Positions 39,083 through 48,922 of a stretch of 64,000 nucleotides of DNA are shown here, piece after piece. This stretch comes from Candidatus Helarchaeota archaeon. GTDB taxonomy: Archaea; Asgardarchaeota; Lokiarchaeia; Helarchaeales; JABXJV01. The translations under genes were made by a program, and so were the position numbers. Location: positions 19,467 to 83,466 of the forward strand of contig JABXJV010000276.1 of assembly GCA_013375355.1 (NCBI GenBank), written 5' to 3'. How positions within the stretch are numbered: position 1 is the first letter of the stretch; every line of letters starts with the position of its first letter. Under the pieces are notes generated by a model. It did no database searches. It was given only the letters and a program-made list of their open reading frames with translations, and had not been told where the DNA came from.

Positions 39083-39769
39083 TTAATCATAAACAATTTT
39101 CGTTCCTATTTTTTCACCATTTATTATTTTTATAATATTTTTTGGATCTTCTCCTGAAATAAAGAAGAATGGGATTTTAGATCTTTTAATTATTAAATAA
39201 GCTACATAATCGAATAAAGAATATTCCCCCGCTTTTGATTTTTCAAAATTGATATATTTTCCAAAATCCGAAATGTTCAAGACATCCAATTTTTTGGCTG
39301 ATGGATCTTGTTTAGGATCTGCAGTATAAACACCCGAAACATCCGTTGCATTGATTAATAAATTAGCTTTTAATCGTTCAGCTAATAAACTTGCTACAGC
39401 ATTGGTCGATTGCCCCGGTTGTAAACCTCCTAAGACAATGATTTTACCACTTTCAAATGCTGATACCGCATCAGAAAGTGAATCAAATGTCTTGGGATAT
39501 GCCAATTCATCTAATGCAGTAATAAGAAGTCTAGCATGTATTTTTGCTATTTCGATTCCTATTTCATCAGAAAGTGCTTCAGGTGCGCCTAACTCTCTTG
39601 CAGTTCTTATATAGGAGTGCGCACTCTTTCCGCCTCCAACTATTAAGGCTATTTCATTATTTTCTTTGATTTTTCTTAAAATATTAACTAATTCCTTCAA
39701 GTAATTAATTCGAATTTCGCCATTTGTGTCTTGAATTAGGGAACCGCCAACTTTAATTACAATTCTCAT
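39083..39769 (-). CDS. pyrH: Uridylate kinase (archaeal UMP kinase)
   Basis: Phosphorylates UMP to UDP. 228 residues of the amino-acid-kinase fold: VIKVGGSLIQD, ALIVGGGKSAHSYIR and INATDVSGVYTADPK are the phosphate-binding and nucleotide loops of archaeal PyrH. AGGAGG lies 15 nt before the ATG. The DUF2116 gene follows. Confidence 0.94.
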   Translation of the reverse strand: MRIVIKVGGSLIQDTNGEIRINYLKELVNILRKIKENNEIALIVGGGKSAHSYIRTARELGAPEALSDEIGIEIAKIHARLLITALDELAYPKTFDSLSDAVSAFESGKIIVLGGLQPGQSTNAVASLLAERLKANLLINATDVSGVYTADPKQDPSAKKLDVLNISDFGKYINFEKSKAGEYSLFDYVAYLIIKRSKIPFFFISGEDPKNIIKIINGEKIGTKIVYD

Positions 39770-40022
39770 TGGTTTAAGGTCCTCCTAAACAATTTTTTTT
39801 TTCAGTCAAATTATAATCTTTTTACCAAATAAAAAGAAATTGTTACGTAAAAAACGATTTAATATTTTCAAAAAATATTGCTTATGCGTAAATCATTAAA
39901 GAAAATATTTTGATTAATCAATTAATTAAATAAATATTACATAGTAATTAAATTAAAACATATTTAGATTGATCTAATCATTTATGATTTCTCTTTTATT
40001 TAAGTTAAAAAAGATTTGAGTT

Positions 40023-42818
40023 ATGATTTCAATGTCGTTGGATAAAAATAAACTTAGAGATCTCTTTGGTCCTGAAAAATATAAAGTTATGCTATTCGAT
40101 GAATTAGGGTTTCAAAGAAAACAGTGTAAGATTTGTGGTGATTATTTCTGGACTTTAAATCCTGATTCAGAAATCTGTGGGGATACTAAGTGTGTAGGAG
40201 GTTATCAATTCATTGGACAATCCGTTAAAGGATCATGGGATTTTCATGATACCATAAAAAAATGGTCGGAATTTTTTGTAAAATACGATCATAAAAGAAT
40301 TAAAGAATATCCTGTTGTTGCACGGTGGAGAAACGATCTTTTTTTCACGCTTGCTTCTATTACTTGTTTTCAACCTCATGTATTGAATAGTACAATTCTA
40401 CCTCCTGCTAATCCTTTGGTCATTCCTCAACCATGCATACGATTCGGAGGAAAAGGATTCAACGACATTGATAATGTAGGAAAAACAGGTCGCCACCTCA
40501 CTTCTTTTATTATGGGGGGACAACACTCGTTTAATAATGAAAAACTAAAATTAAAGGGATATTGGATGGACCGATGCATTGAACTGGATTTTAAGTTTCT
40601 AACAGACGTTTTAAAAATTGATCCAACTGAAATAACGCTTCGCGAAGATATTTGGCTGGGAGGAGGAAATTTTGGACCTTGTTTAGAATCCTTTGCCAAA
40701 GGATTAGAAATTGTAAACAGTGTTTTTATGCAGTATGAAGTGCTTCCTGATCAAAGCTATCGTCAAATGGATATGACAGTTGTAGATGTTGGTTGGGGAA
40801 TGGAACGAATAGGGTGGTTTGCTTTAGGCACCCCAACTATTTATGAGGCGACATTTGGACCGGTTTTTGAAAATGTTAGAAAGAATTCGGATATTAACGT
40901 TGATAAGGAGTTAATGTCACGTTATGCTGTAATATCTGGGCTGCTTAATGTTGATGAAGTAGAAAATATTGAGCAAGCTCGAAAAAAAGTAGCTTCAGAA
41001 TTAGGTTTGACATATAATGAGCTGGAATCTCAGTTAGGTCCTCTTGAGGCTGCTTATGCTATAACAGATCATATGCGCACTCTTATATTTGCAGTAGCAG
41101 ATGGTGCCTTTCCATCAAATGTTGGTGGTGGTTATAATCTCCGAATCATTTTAAGACGTGCAATGAGTTTGAACAATATTTACAATTTAAGTTTGAATTT
41201 AACAGAATTATGTTACGACTTAATTAAATATTTTACCCGAACATATAACCGTTTAGAAAGTGCAAATAATATTATTGAAGATATTCTTAAAGTAGAACTA
41301 GATAGATTCCAAGAATCGAGAAGAAAAGGGGTTAATTATGTTAAAAAACTTTTAAAAGAAAAGAAAAAGATTGAAATAGATAAATACATCGAACTATATG
41401 AATCTCACGGAATACCACCTGAATTAGTTCAAGAAATTGCCATAGAAGAGAATCTCCAGATTGATGTGCCAGGGGATTTTTATGTAACACTGGGTGAAAA
41501 ACGAGTTCAATCACAAATAGTTTCAAAAATTGAGACTTTAGAAGATAAACTTAAAGGAAAGTTCGATAATTTACCCGAAACAGTTCAATTATATGAAAAA
41601 AATTCTTATAACTCAGAATTTAAGGCTAAAATTCTTCAAATTGTTGATAATATATTTGTGGTTTTGGATAAGACATTATTTTACCCAACTAGTGGTGGTC
41701 AACTTCATGATACAGGAAAAATAGGCGATGAAGACGTAAAAAATGTCGAAAAAGTCGGAAATGTAATTGTTCATGAATTAAATAGGGTAACTTCTTCACT
41801 AAAAATCGGTCAAGAAATTATAGGAAAAATCGATTGGGATAGGCGGATATCCTTAATGCGTCATCACACAGCAACACATATTGTAAATTATGCTGCAAGA
41901 CAAGTTTTAGGAAACCATGTGTGGCAAGGAGGAACGGAAAAAACTCCTGAAAGAGCACATCTGGATATATCACATTATAAAGCTGTTAATAAAGAAGAAT
42001 TATGGAAAATTGAAAAAGTTGCAAATGAATTAGTTTTAAAAAACATTAAGTTACATAAAGAGGAAATGGCTAGAAATCAAGCAGAATCAAACTTTGGCTT
42101 CACTATCTATCAAGGTGGAGCAGTTCCTGGTAAAACCTTAAAAATAATTAACATAGGTGATTTTGATGTCGAAGCTTGCGGTGGAACACATCTTGATAAC
42201 ACTAATGAAGTTGGATCCATCAAAATGATCGGATCAAAAAGAATTCAAGATGGAATAGTGCGTTTGGAGTATACAGCTGGTAAAGCAGCCATAAAATATA
42301 ACCAAGAATTAGAAAAAATATTGGAGCAGACAGCTCAAATGTTCAATATTGGGAAAAAAGAAATACCATCGGTAACCAAACGTTTCTTTAATGATTGGAA
42401 GGATGCCATGAAAGAGAGCGAACGTTTGAGAAAAGAATTATCTTTGTTAATTGCTGAACAATTATTTACCCGTGCCGAACAATATAAACAAATTAAAATT
42501 GTTCACAAAGTCTTTGATAACAAATCTGTAGATGATTTAATTGAAATTGGGAATGCATTAATTTCTATGAGTAATGATATTATCGGAATTTTAGCAACAA
42601 CTCAGAATGAAAAAGTTAATACTTTAATAGTTGCTGGATCCAAAACTCAATCAAGAGGAATTCATGCCGGCAAAACAATGAAGGAATTGGCAAAAATTTT
42701 AGGCGGTGGTGGAGGAGGAAAGGCAGAAATGGCACAAGGTGGAGGAATGCCCTTAGAAAATGTTCAAAAGATACGAAATAAATGTTTAGAAATCATAAAT
42801 AAACAAATTAAACCCTGA
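40023..42818 (+). CDS. alaS: Alanyl-tRNA synthetase
   Basis: Charges tRNA-Ala and edits mischarged Ser/Gly. 931 residues of the archaeal type with an N-terminal zinc knuckle (CKICGDYFWTLNPDSEIC split around CKIC), catalytic core (ARWRNDLFFTLASITCFQP), editing domain with HHTATHIVNYA and CGGTHLDN zinc ligands, and the C-terminal DHHA1 domain with GGGGGGKAEMAQGGG. Complete. Confidence 0.97.
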   Translation: MISMSLDKNKLRDLFGPEKYKVMLFDELGFQRKQCKICGDYFWTLNPDSEICGDTKCVGGYQFIGQSVKGSWDFHDTIKKWSEFFVKYDHKRIKEYPVVARWRNDLFFTLASITCFQPHVLNSTILPPANPLVIPQPCIRFGGKGFNDIDNVGKTGRHLTSFIMGGQHSFNNEKLKLKGYWMDRCIELDFKFLTDVLKIDPTEITLREDIWLGGGNFGPCLESFAKGLEIVNSVFMQYEVLPDQSYRQMDMTVVDVGWGMERIGWFALGTPTIYEATFGPVFENVRKNSDINVDKELMSRYAVISGLLNVDEVENIEQARKKVASELGLTYNELESQLGPLEAAYAITDHMRTLIFAVADGAFPSNVGGGYNLRIILRRAMSLNNIYNLSLNLTELCYDLIKYFTRTYNRLESANNIIEDILKVELDRFQESRRKGVNYVKKLLKEKKKIEIDKYIELYESHGIPPELVQEIAIEENLQIDVPGDFYVTLGEKRVQSQIVSKIETLEDKLKGKFDNLPETVQLYEKNSYNSEFKAKILQIVDNIFVVLDKTLFYPTSGGQLHDTGKIGDEDVKNVEKVGNVIVHELNRVTSSLKIGQEIIGKIDWDRRISLMRHHTATHIVNYAARQVLGNHVWQGGTEKTPERAHLDISHYKAVNKEELWKIEKVANELVLKNIKLHKEEMARNQAESNFGFTIYQGGAVPGKTLKIINIGDFDVEACGGTHLDNTNEVGSIKMIGSKRIQDGIVRLEYTAGKAAIKYNQELEKILEQTAQMFNIGKKEIPSVTKRFFNDWKDAMKESERLRKELSLLIAEQLFTRAEQYKQIKIVHKVFDNKSVDDLIEIGNALISMSNDIIGILATTQNEKVNTLIVAGSKTQSRGIHAGKTMKELAKILGGGGGGKAEMAQGGGMPLENVQKIRNKCLEIINKQIKP

Positions 42819-42819
42819 T

Positions 42820-43890
42820 TTATTTTTTTAATATTAATTTTTTAATAAACGCAATAAGAATTCCATATATCTCGACAATTTCTTCAGCTTTAACTCCTTT
42901 TATATCCAATGATTTGAGGCATAATTTAATATTCTCTTTAATATTTTGCACCATTCCATTAATGGATTGATAAGTATTTGGAAATGTAAATCGATAAAAA
43001 TCAAATATGCTAATTTTTCCTTTTCTCATTTCATTTAAACTATTTTCCAATTGTTTTATTAAATTAGAATTTAAATTATTTTTATTTTTTATGAGGTTGA
43101 TTAATTTTTTTCCTTCCGTATTCCAGTTTTCATTTAATACTAAAGCCATTACAATGTTAGGCTGCTCAATCTCGATATCTTGCCAAAATAAATCTCTCAA
43201 ATCATCTATTAATTGTGCAAGCATTCCAATATTAAAAAATAAATCAAAGTAGGCTTTTTTATTTTTAAAATTCAAACTAAAAAACCTATAGAGAAAATAT
43301 CCCATACCACGAAAAAAATTCCCGAATTTTGTTTTATGAACTTCAATAATATCGTTACTGGTGAATAGGTCAGAAATTTTTTCAGTTACAATCCTATCAA
43401 TGAGACTTTCAATTTTTACAGACTCATCTTTAGGATAAACTACCCTCTCGGCATAGCGATTTAAATTATCCAAAAAAGATTCAAAAAAGATTCTCATTTT
43501 TTCCGAAATTAGACCCTCAGAATATGCATTCTTTAAAATTTTTCCAAATGTGCATCTAAAAACCTTTTTCGTATTTTGATATTTTTCAATTTCATTTTCT
43601 TTTGTCACTTGCCGGTCTCTAATTCTATCTTCTAAGGCAAAAAATAAATGACATAAATCAACTAGACAATTTGCAAAAATTCTCTTTTTTTCATTTTTTT
43701 CGAATTCATTGCTCAAAATTAAACTTATTATTAATGAAGGTGCTATTACAGAACTCCAAACTACATCTTTTTTTGATAATTGAAAATCCTGGATACATAG
43801 TTGACCGAATTTATTTCTTAATTTTAAAATAGATTTAATTTCTGCACCATATTTATTAAACTTCTTTAATTTCTCCAATAAAATTACCAA
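42820..43890 (-). CDS. Isoprenoid-synthase-like protein
   Basis: 356 residues, all-helical. LAQLIDDLRDLFWQDIEIEQ near residue 235 matches the second Asp-rich motif of trans-prenyl synthases, but the first motif is replaced by ALEDRIRDRQ. So it may be a divergent isoprenoid synthase, possibly inactive or with different chemistry. Very AT-rich and Asn/Lys/Ile-rich. Converges with alaS, one base apart. Confidence 0.6.
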   Translation of the reverse strand: MVILLEKLKKFNKYGAEIKSILKLRNKFGQLCIQDFQLSKKDVVWSSVIAPSLIISLILSNEFEKNEKKRIFANCLVDLCHLFFALEDRIRDRQVTKENEIEKYQNTKKVFRCTFGKILKNAYSEGLISEKMRIFFESFLDNLNRYAERVVYPKDESVKIESLIDRIVTEKISDLFTSNDIIEVHKTKFGNFFRGMGYFLYRFFSLNFKNKKAYFDLFFNIGMLAQLIDDLRDLFWQDIEIEQPNIVMALVLNENWNTEGKKLINLIKNKNNLNSNLIKQLENSLNEMRKGKISIFDFYRFTFPNTYQSINGMVQNIKENIKLCLKSLDIKGVKAEEIVEIYGILIAFIKKLILKK

Positions 43891-43962
43891 ACTTTCTTTA
43901 TTTAAATAAATTGTATTAAAAATATTTATTTTATTGTTATTGATGTTTCATCTTTTATTTCA

Positions 43963-44619
43963 TTACATGAATGAAATGATTTTTTGATATGCTTGCTCTT
44001 TAATAATTGAACCAGCTAAATCAAAAATTGTTTTTCCTTTATCTAAGAGTAAGCTATCTGCACTAATTACGGTCTCTCCTTGTTTTATTATTTCATGGTC
44101 CGGACTATTAACAGCCTTAGCAATTCCTTTTAATTTAAATTCGGAAATTTTTTCATTTATTAATGCTGAAAATTCGCCACTTTTGCTAATTGGCTTATCA
44201 AAGAAAATATAAATATATTTTGGGGCTAATTTTACTAATTTTTCAAACATTAATTTAATTGCTAAATCTGTTTTTTTTGATTTTTTATATCTTTTTGAAA
44301 TTTTTGAAGCATCTCGAAAGAAACTATCAGCAGCATTAATCAAAATTTTGTTATTTAACATGGTTTCTAATGTAATTAAAACATTATATCCATCAATCGA
44401 AAGTATTCGATCTTTCAATTGATCTTGAGATAACTTCTTTTTATCCCTATTTTTTATTTCATTTTCAGAAAAAATTGCTCTAAATAAAATATGACGTTCA
44501 TTTTTATCCAAAATATATCTATCTCCAACCAATTTAAGAGCGCTTTTTTTATTATATCCCCTATTTAATAAATATTGCAAATCATTTGCAGCATCGTGTA
44601 AAATTTTCTCACGTTCCAT
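43963..44619 (-). CDS. DUF434/DUF5616 nuclease-like protein
   Basis: 218 residues. N-terminal DUF434 (DLQYLLNRGYNKKSALKLVG, GDRYILDKNERHILFRAIFS) then a PIN/NYN-like part, SIDGYNVLITLETML, with Asp residues and NSPDHEIIKQ. Archaeal proteins of this layout are suspected RNA-processing nucleases; this is inference. Ends about 115 bp before tRNA-Arg on the opposite strand. Confidence 0.78.
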   Translation of the reverse strand: MEREKILHDAANDLQYLLNRGYNKKSALKLVGDRYILDKNERHILFRAIFSENEIKNRDKKKLSQDQLKDRILSIDGYNVLITLETMLNNKILINAADSFFRDASKISKRYKKSKKTDLAIKLMFEKLVKLAPKYIYIFFDKPISKSGEFSALINEKISEFKLKGIAKAVNSPDHEIIKQGETVISADSLLLDKGKTIFDLAGSIIKEQAYQKIISFM

Positions 44620-44734
44620 GTAATATCATCTAAATATATCCATATTAGAATTTTTAAAATATCATTTCTAATTTAATATTATCTAATAAATAATTCAGAA
44701 ATTTTATATTATTGGATAGATAAATAGAATTTAA

Positions 44735-44842
44735 GGACCCGTAGGTTAGCCAGGATAGACCACCAGCCTTCTAAGTTGGACATCGAGGGTTCGAATCCCG
44801 TCGGTTGTATGCCGTTGGGCGAAATTCCCCCCGGGTCCGCCA
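44735..44842 (+). tRNA. tRNA-Arg (TCT) with T-loop intron at 59/60
   Basis: Acceptor stem GGACCCG/CGGGTCC is perfect, D-arm GGTT/GACC, anticodon arm CCAGC-CTTCTAA-GTTGG with anticodon TCT, discriminator G and encoded CCA (44840-44842). The T-arm is GAGGG-TTCGAA, a 30-nt insertion, then T-CCCCC. Without the insertion the tRNA is 75 nt with a complete TTCGAAT loop; one A-C mismatch remains in the T-stem. Confidence 0.93.
44796..44825 (+). other. Non-canonical BHB intron of tRNA-Arg (30 nt)
   Basis: Outer helix GAGGG/CCCCC (one mismatch), core UUCG (44790-44793)/CGAA (44820-44823), bulges AAU (44794-44796) and AUU (44824-44826), inner helix CCC/GGG and CGG/CCG around a two-base mismatch, loop UUGUAUG. 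Cleavage AA|U and AU|U restores the UUCGAAU loop. Confidence 0.88.
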
Positions 44843-44854
44843 TCTTAACCCATT

Positions 44855-45940
44855 ATGGTGCATATATTGGAAAATTTGTCACCTTGTGTGCATATTAATA
44901 AAAAACAAGGGGAAAAACTGAGAAAACTTCTAATAAAACTCGAAATATTAGATAAAAGTAAATTAATCAAAGTTGAAGGAGATTTTATTCACTTTGCCAT
45001 TCTTAAAAAATTAGAAAGTACCGAGAAATCCGAGATATTAAAAGATTTTAATTCAGCACAATTCACAGAATCTATTTTTAAATTAAAAGTAAAGAGCGAG
45101 CAAAGCAAATTTTTAGATGATCTGGCTGAATATTTTGACCAAAATGAATTAAAATTTATTCCAAAATCATTTGATATTATTGGAAAAATTGCCATATTAG
45201 AAATACCCAATGAAATCCACTCCAAAGAGAAATTACTAGCGAAATTGTTATTAGACCGTAATAAATCCTTGGAATCAGTATTCGCTAAAAGTGGAAAAGT
45301 TAATGGAGAATTCCGAATAAGAGAATTGAAATTTCTAGCAGGAATAAATAATACTCTAACAATTCATAAAGAACACGGTTGTAGATATGAGTTAGATATA
45401 AAAAAGGTCTATTTTAGCCCTAGATTAGGCACAGAACATGCTCGAATCGCAGATATGACGAATTCAAATGAAATAGTACTTGATATGTTTGCTGGTACTG
45501 GACCATTTTCAATTTTAATTGCAAAAAGAAAAGGAGCAAAAGTCTATTCTATTGATAAAAATAAAAATGCGGTTAAATTTCTTAAGAAAAATGTAATTTT
45601 AAATAAAGTAGAAAATATAGTAGTTCCTATATTGGGAGATGCAAAAAAAATAATTTTAGAATCTCTAGAGAGTAAATTTGATCGAATTATTATGAACCTT
45701 CCTTTAGAATCTTTTAATTATTTGCCTGTAGCCTGTAAAGCTTTGAAACCAAAAGGCGGGATTATTCATTTCTATCATTTTCAGACTAAATCAGATACCT
45801 ATGAGAAAATTGAAACAAAATTAAGAAATGAAATTAAAAAACATAAAAGAACAATTTCAAATTTAAAATTTAGAAGAGTGAAATCTACTGCTCCTCATGA
45901 ATGGCAAATTTGCGTTGATATTGAGATAGAACAGATTTAA
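44855..45940 (+). CDS. trm5: tRNA (guanine-37-N1)-methyltransferase Trm5
   Basis: Methylates G37 next to the anticodon, preventing frameshifts. 361 residues: N-terminal D1/D2 region, then the class I methyltransferase core with SPRLGTEHARIAD, VLDMFAGTGPFSI (SAM loop), NLPLESFNYLP (catalytic NLP motif) and HEWQICVDI at the end. Starts 12 bp after the tRNA-Arg CCA. Taw2-type wybutosine enzymes are the nearest alternative. Confidence 0.93.
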   Translation: MVHILENLSPCVHINKKQGEKLRKLLIKLEILDKSKLIKVEGDFIHFAILKKLESTEKSEILKDFNSAQFTESIFKLKVKSEQSKFLDDLAEYFDQNELKFIPKSFDIIGKIAILEIPNEIHSKEKLLAKLLLDRNKSLESVFAKSGKVNGEFRIRELKFLAGINNTLTIHKEHGCRYELDIKKVYFSPRLGTEHARIADMTNSNEIVLDMFAGTGPFSILIAKRKGAKVYSIDKNKNAVKFLKKNVILNKVENIVVPILGDAKKIILESLESKFDRIIMNLPLESFNYLPVACKALKPKGGIIHFYHFQTKSDTYEKIETKLRNEIKKHKRTISNLKFRRVKSTAPHEWQICVDIEIEQI

Positions 45941-46359
45941 CTATTTATAACGAATTTTAATTTAAGTTGAGTTTCAGGATTTTTTAATAGTTTGATTAAA
46001 TTCCTATCCAAATCGTTTGCGCTCTTATTCGCTTTTATCATTAATGTACGAGAGCATTTATAATTACTTTTTCTGATTACGATATCTGTGGGATGTAAAA
46101 ATGTGAGTGAAGGGTGTCCATAGCCAAAAATTTCTTCTATAATATCCTTCACAATTAGAACGCATTTGATTTTTATGTTTGTTTTTGCTTTATCCTTAAA
46201 TCTTTGAGATAGATCGACTATTCCTTTATTTGCCAAAATTCCAATTATACAATTTCCCCGCTTTGTTAAATCTCTCTCTTTTGTTATTTCAAAAGTAGTT
46301 TTATGCGTTCCAATTATATTTTGATGCCCTAATGCAGTAATCTCTTCAATTAAGGTCAC
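45937..46359 (-). CDS. DUF371-family protein
   Basis: About 140 residues: ALGHQNIIGTHKTTFEITKE, GIVDLSQRFK, GHPSLTFLHPTDIVIRKS and SRTLMIKANKSANDLDRNL are the archaeal DUF371 signature. I choose GTG at 46359 because GGTGG lies upstream and a TATA-like box sits inside the longer reading to 46455. Function unknown. Overlaps the trm5 stop by four bases on the opposite strand. Confidence 0.82.
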   Translation of the reverse strand: MTLIEEITALGHQNIIGTHKTTFEITKERDLTKRGNCIIGILANKGIVDLSQRFKDKAKTNIKIKCVLIVKDIIEEIFGYGHPSLTFLHPTDIVIRKSNYKCSRTLMIKANKSANDLDRNLIKLLKNPETQLKLKFVINS

Positions 46360-46517
46360 AAATCGCCACCGCAAAATTTCTGCGTAATTTGAAAAAATTT
46401 GATAATCCTTTATAATTTTTAAAAATAAAATAGTATTTATCCGAAACATGTGCACGTATCTTTTTTTAAACTAGTTATTTTTTGTTTTAAGAGGTAGAAA
46501 GTCGAGGTAGACCTGAA

Positions 46518-47177
46518 TTGAAAGAAAAAAAGAAAAGATTGTTGGAAAGATATCTTCATTCTAAAACTGCTATATCAGAAAATGTAATTAGGGCGTTCAA
46601 TAACGTTCCTCGTGAAAATTTTCTTCCGGAATCTCAAGTAGAACATGCTTATAACGACACACCTCTTAGTATAGGCCATAAACAAACCATATCTGCCCCT
46701 CATATCTCTTTTATCTACGCAGAGAAATTGGAAATGAAGGAGGGGTTAAAAGTGCTCGAAATTGGAGCAGGTAGCGGTTATAATGCGGCTTTTTTTGCAG
46801 AATTAGTTGCGCCCAAAGGCTCTGAAAATCCAGGTCATATTTTTACTGTTGAAAGACTTCCTGAACTAGCTGAGTTTGCAAGAAAGAATTTGGAAAAAAA
46901 TGGATATGCAGAAACTGTTACTGTGATTATCGGTGATGGAACATGTGGGTATGAAGAAAAATCGCCATATGATAGAATTATTGTGACTGCCGCTGGACCT
47001 GAAGTACCAAAACCTTTAATTGAACAACTTGATATCGGAGGAATCCTTATAATGCCGGTAGGTAAGAAACATTCATATCAAGAATTAGTTTTAATGAAAA
47101 AAACTGCTACTGATGTAATAGAAAAGAAACTGGGTGGCGTAGCTTTTGTTCCTTTAATTGGAAAACACGGGTTTTAA
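46518..47177 (+). CDS. pcm: Protein-L-isoaspartate O-methyltransferase
   Basis: Repairs isoaspartyl residues in aged proteins. 219 residues: PRENFLPES, HKQTISAPHISFIYAE and VLEIGAGSGYNAAFFAEL (SAM loop), then DRIIVTAAGPEVPKPLIEQL. TTG start with GAGGTAG 7 nt upstream. NSUN-type gene follows after 25 bp. Confidence 0.95.
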   Translation: MKEKKKRLLERYLHSKTAISENVIRAFNNVPRENFLPESQVEHAYNDTPLSIGHKQTISAPHISFIYAEKLEMKEGLKVLEIGAGSGYNAAFFAELVAPKGSENPGHIFTVERLPELAEFARKNLEKNGYAETVTVIIGDGTCGYEEKSPYDRIIVTAAGPEVPKPLIEQLDIGGILIMPVGKKHSYQELVLMKKTATDVIEKKLGGVAFVPLIGKHGF

Positions 47178-47202
47178 CAATTATTCAATTTTTTATTAAA
47201 TT

Positions 47203-48414
47203 ATGGGGTATTTAATGAAAAAAAACCCTAATAAGCAGATTTTAGAATTATCTGAAGAATTTCTTTACCCTAAAAGTATTATTGAACGATTTTTAAAAAG
47301 GTATAAAAAAAGAGCCATAAAAATATTAAAAGCAATAAAGACTCCTAGTGAAATTTATACAATTCGCACAAATACACTTAAGATTTCACCAAAAAATTTA
47401 ATTGAAAAATTGAAGAAATTGGGAATAAAAGCTAAACAACATAAAACTTTACCTGAAGCAGTATTACTTCCCAGAAAAGGTCCTTCTCGAATTCCTTTAT
47501 TAAAAAAAAAAGTGACAATTGATAAATTTGCTTCGGAAAGTGTTCTTTGTGGATCAGATTTATATGTTCCAGGAGTTAAAAAATTTGATAAATTCAAGCA
47601 AGGGGATAAAGTTACAATTCTAAGTGAGACACAAATCCCTATTGCTATTGGATTAGCTACTAAAGATTATAAAGAACTCGGAAATATTAAAAAGGGAATT
47701 GTGCTTGAAAATGTGAAATCTCTCTATTCTATCCCAAATTTAAAAAAAAGCTATTTTTATGATGAAGGTCTCTTTTATAATCAATCCTTACCATCCATTT
47801 TAACTTCTCATATTTTAAATCCTCAAAAAGATGAAATTATTGTAGATTTATGTGCAGGAATTGGAGGTAAAACAACACATATTGCTCAATTAATGAAAAA
47901 TCAAGGACAAATTATAGCTATTGATAGATCCCGAAATAAAATTAAGAAATTAAATAAAAATTCTAATCGTATGGGAATAAAAAATATATCTTCAAAAATA
48001 GGAGATGCAAAACTTTTACTTCCAGAATTCACCAATTCTGCTGATAGAGTCTTAATTGATCCTCCTTGTTCAGCTTTAGGTGTTCGACCAAAGTTATACG
48101 AGACAAAAACAGAACAAGATATCATCAGTAGTGCTAAATATCAAAAATATTTTATCCATATAGCATTAAAAATTGTAAAACCCAGTGGAATAATCGTTTA
48201 TAGTACATGTACATTATCCCCCGAAGAAAATGAGTTGAATATAAAATATATGGTAGAAAAATTCGGATGTAAAATTATTAAACCAAATATAATTATCGGT
48301 TCTCCAGGAGAACTGACAGATAAAGATATAAAATATAATTTTTTACAAAGGTTTTATCCCGATCTTCATAAAACTTCTGGATTTTTTATTGCTAAGTTAG
48401 AGGCTCCAAAATAA
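47203..48414 (+). CDS. RNA m5C methyltransferase, NSUN6-like with PUA domain
   Basis: 403 residues. N-terminal NOL1/NOP2/Sun extension, a PUA domain near residues 108-175 (SVLCGSDLYVPGVKKFDKF), then the methyltransferase: DLCAGIGGKTTHIAQ (SAM), LIDPPCSALGVRP (general base Cys) and YSTCTLSPEENE (catalytic Cys). A PUA ahead of the catalytic core is the layout of human NSUN6, which methylates C72 of tRNA-Cys and tRNA-Thr. A tRNA target is likely; the exact position is inference. Confidence 0.9.
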   Translation: MGYLMKKNPNKQILELSEEFLYPKSIIERFLKRYKKRAIKILKAIKTPSEIYTIRTNTLKISPKNLIEKLKKLGIKAKQHKTLPEAVLLPRKGPSRIPLLKKKVTIDKFASESVLCGSDLYVPGVKKFDKFKQGDKVTILSETQIPIAIGLATKDYKELGNIKKGIVLENVKSLYSIPNLKKSYFYDEGLFYNQSLPSILTSHILNPQKDEIIVDLCAGIGGKTTHIAQLMKNQGQIIAIDRSRNKIKKLNKNSNRMGIKNISSKIGDAKLLLPEFTNSADRVLIDPPCSALGVRPKLYETKTEQDIISSAKYQKYFIHIALKIVKPSGIIVYSTCTLSPEENELNIKYMVEKFGCKIIKPNIIIGSPGELTDKDIKYNFLQRFYPDLHKTSGFFIAKLEAPK

Positions 48415-48415
48415 A

Positions 48416-48922
48416 TCATAAAGTTATAATTTCTGCATCCATCCTTTCAATATTTATAATAGCAATCGTATTTTCTCCGCTTAAAATACCACAACATTCA
48501 CCTGGATTGAGAATAATTGTTTTCCCAATATTTTTTTTCTCAGGTGAATGGGTATGACCATGAATTATAATGTCAAATTTATTTGAAGAAGCTAGAGATT
48601 CTAAAATTTTTGGATGGATATCGTGTTGCATTAATATTTCTTTATTAGCAATTGTTCCAACATAGTAGTTTCCTACAAATTTACTCCCAATTTTAGTAAA
48701 ATTAAGTTTATTCCCCGTAATTTCCCCATCATTATTACCCTGAATTAAAATTAAATTCTCTTTGCATTTTAAGTCGTTAAAAACTAATTTCGCCATAAAG
48801 GGTGCAATTATGTCTCCAGCATGTAAACAATAGTCTATTTTATTTGAATTAAAATATTGAACAGCTTTTTTCGCAGTGTCAATATTATCATGAGTATCAG
48901 AAATTATCCCTATTTTAACCAA
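48416..48922 (-). CDS. YfcE/MJ0936-type metallophosphoesterase
   Basis: 168 residues with the dinuclear metal site: IGIISDTHDN, HAGDIIAPF, LIQGNNDG, MQHDIHP and IIHGHTHSP. These are small phosphodiesterases acting on model substrates; the natural substrate is unknown. Converges with the NSUN gene, one base apart. Confidence 0.92.
   Translation of the reverse strand: MVKIGIISDTHDNIDTAKKAVQYFNSNKIDYCLHAGDIIAPFMAKLVFNDLKCKENLILIQGNNDGEITGNKLNFTKIGSKFVGNYYVGTIANKEILMQHDIHPKILESLASSNKFDIIIHGHTHSPEKKNIGKTIILNPGECCGILSGENTIAIINIERMDAEIITL

Noticed and set aside
46360..46455. N-terminal extension of the DUF371 protein
   Set aside because: The extension contains the likely TATA box and lacks family resemblance; a GTG with a ribosome-binding site gives the usual start.
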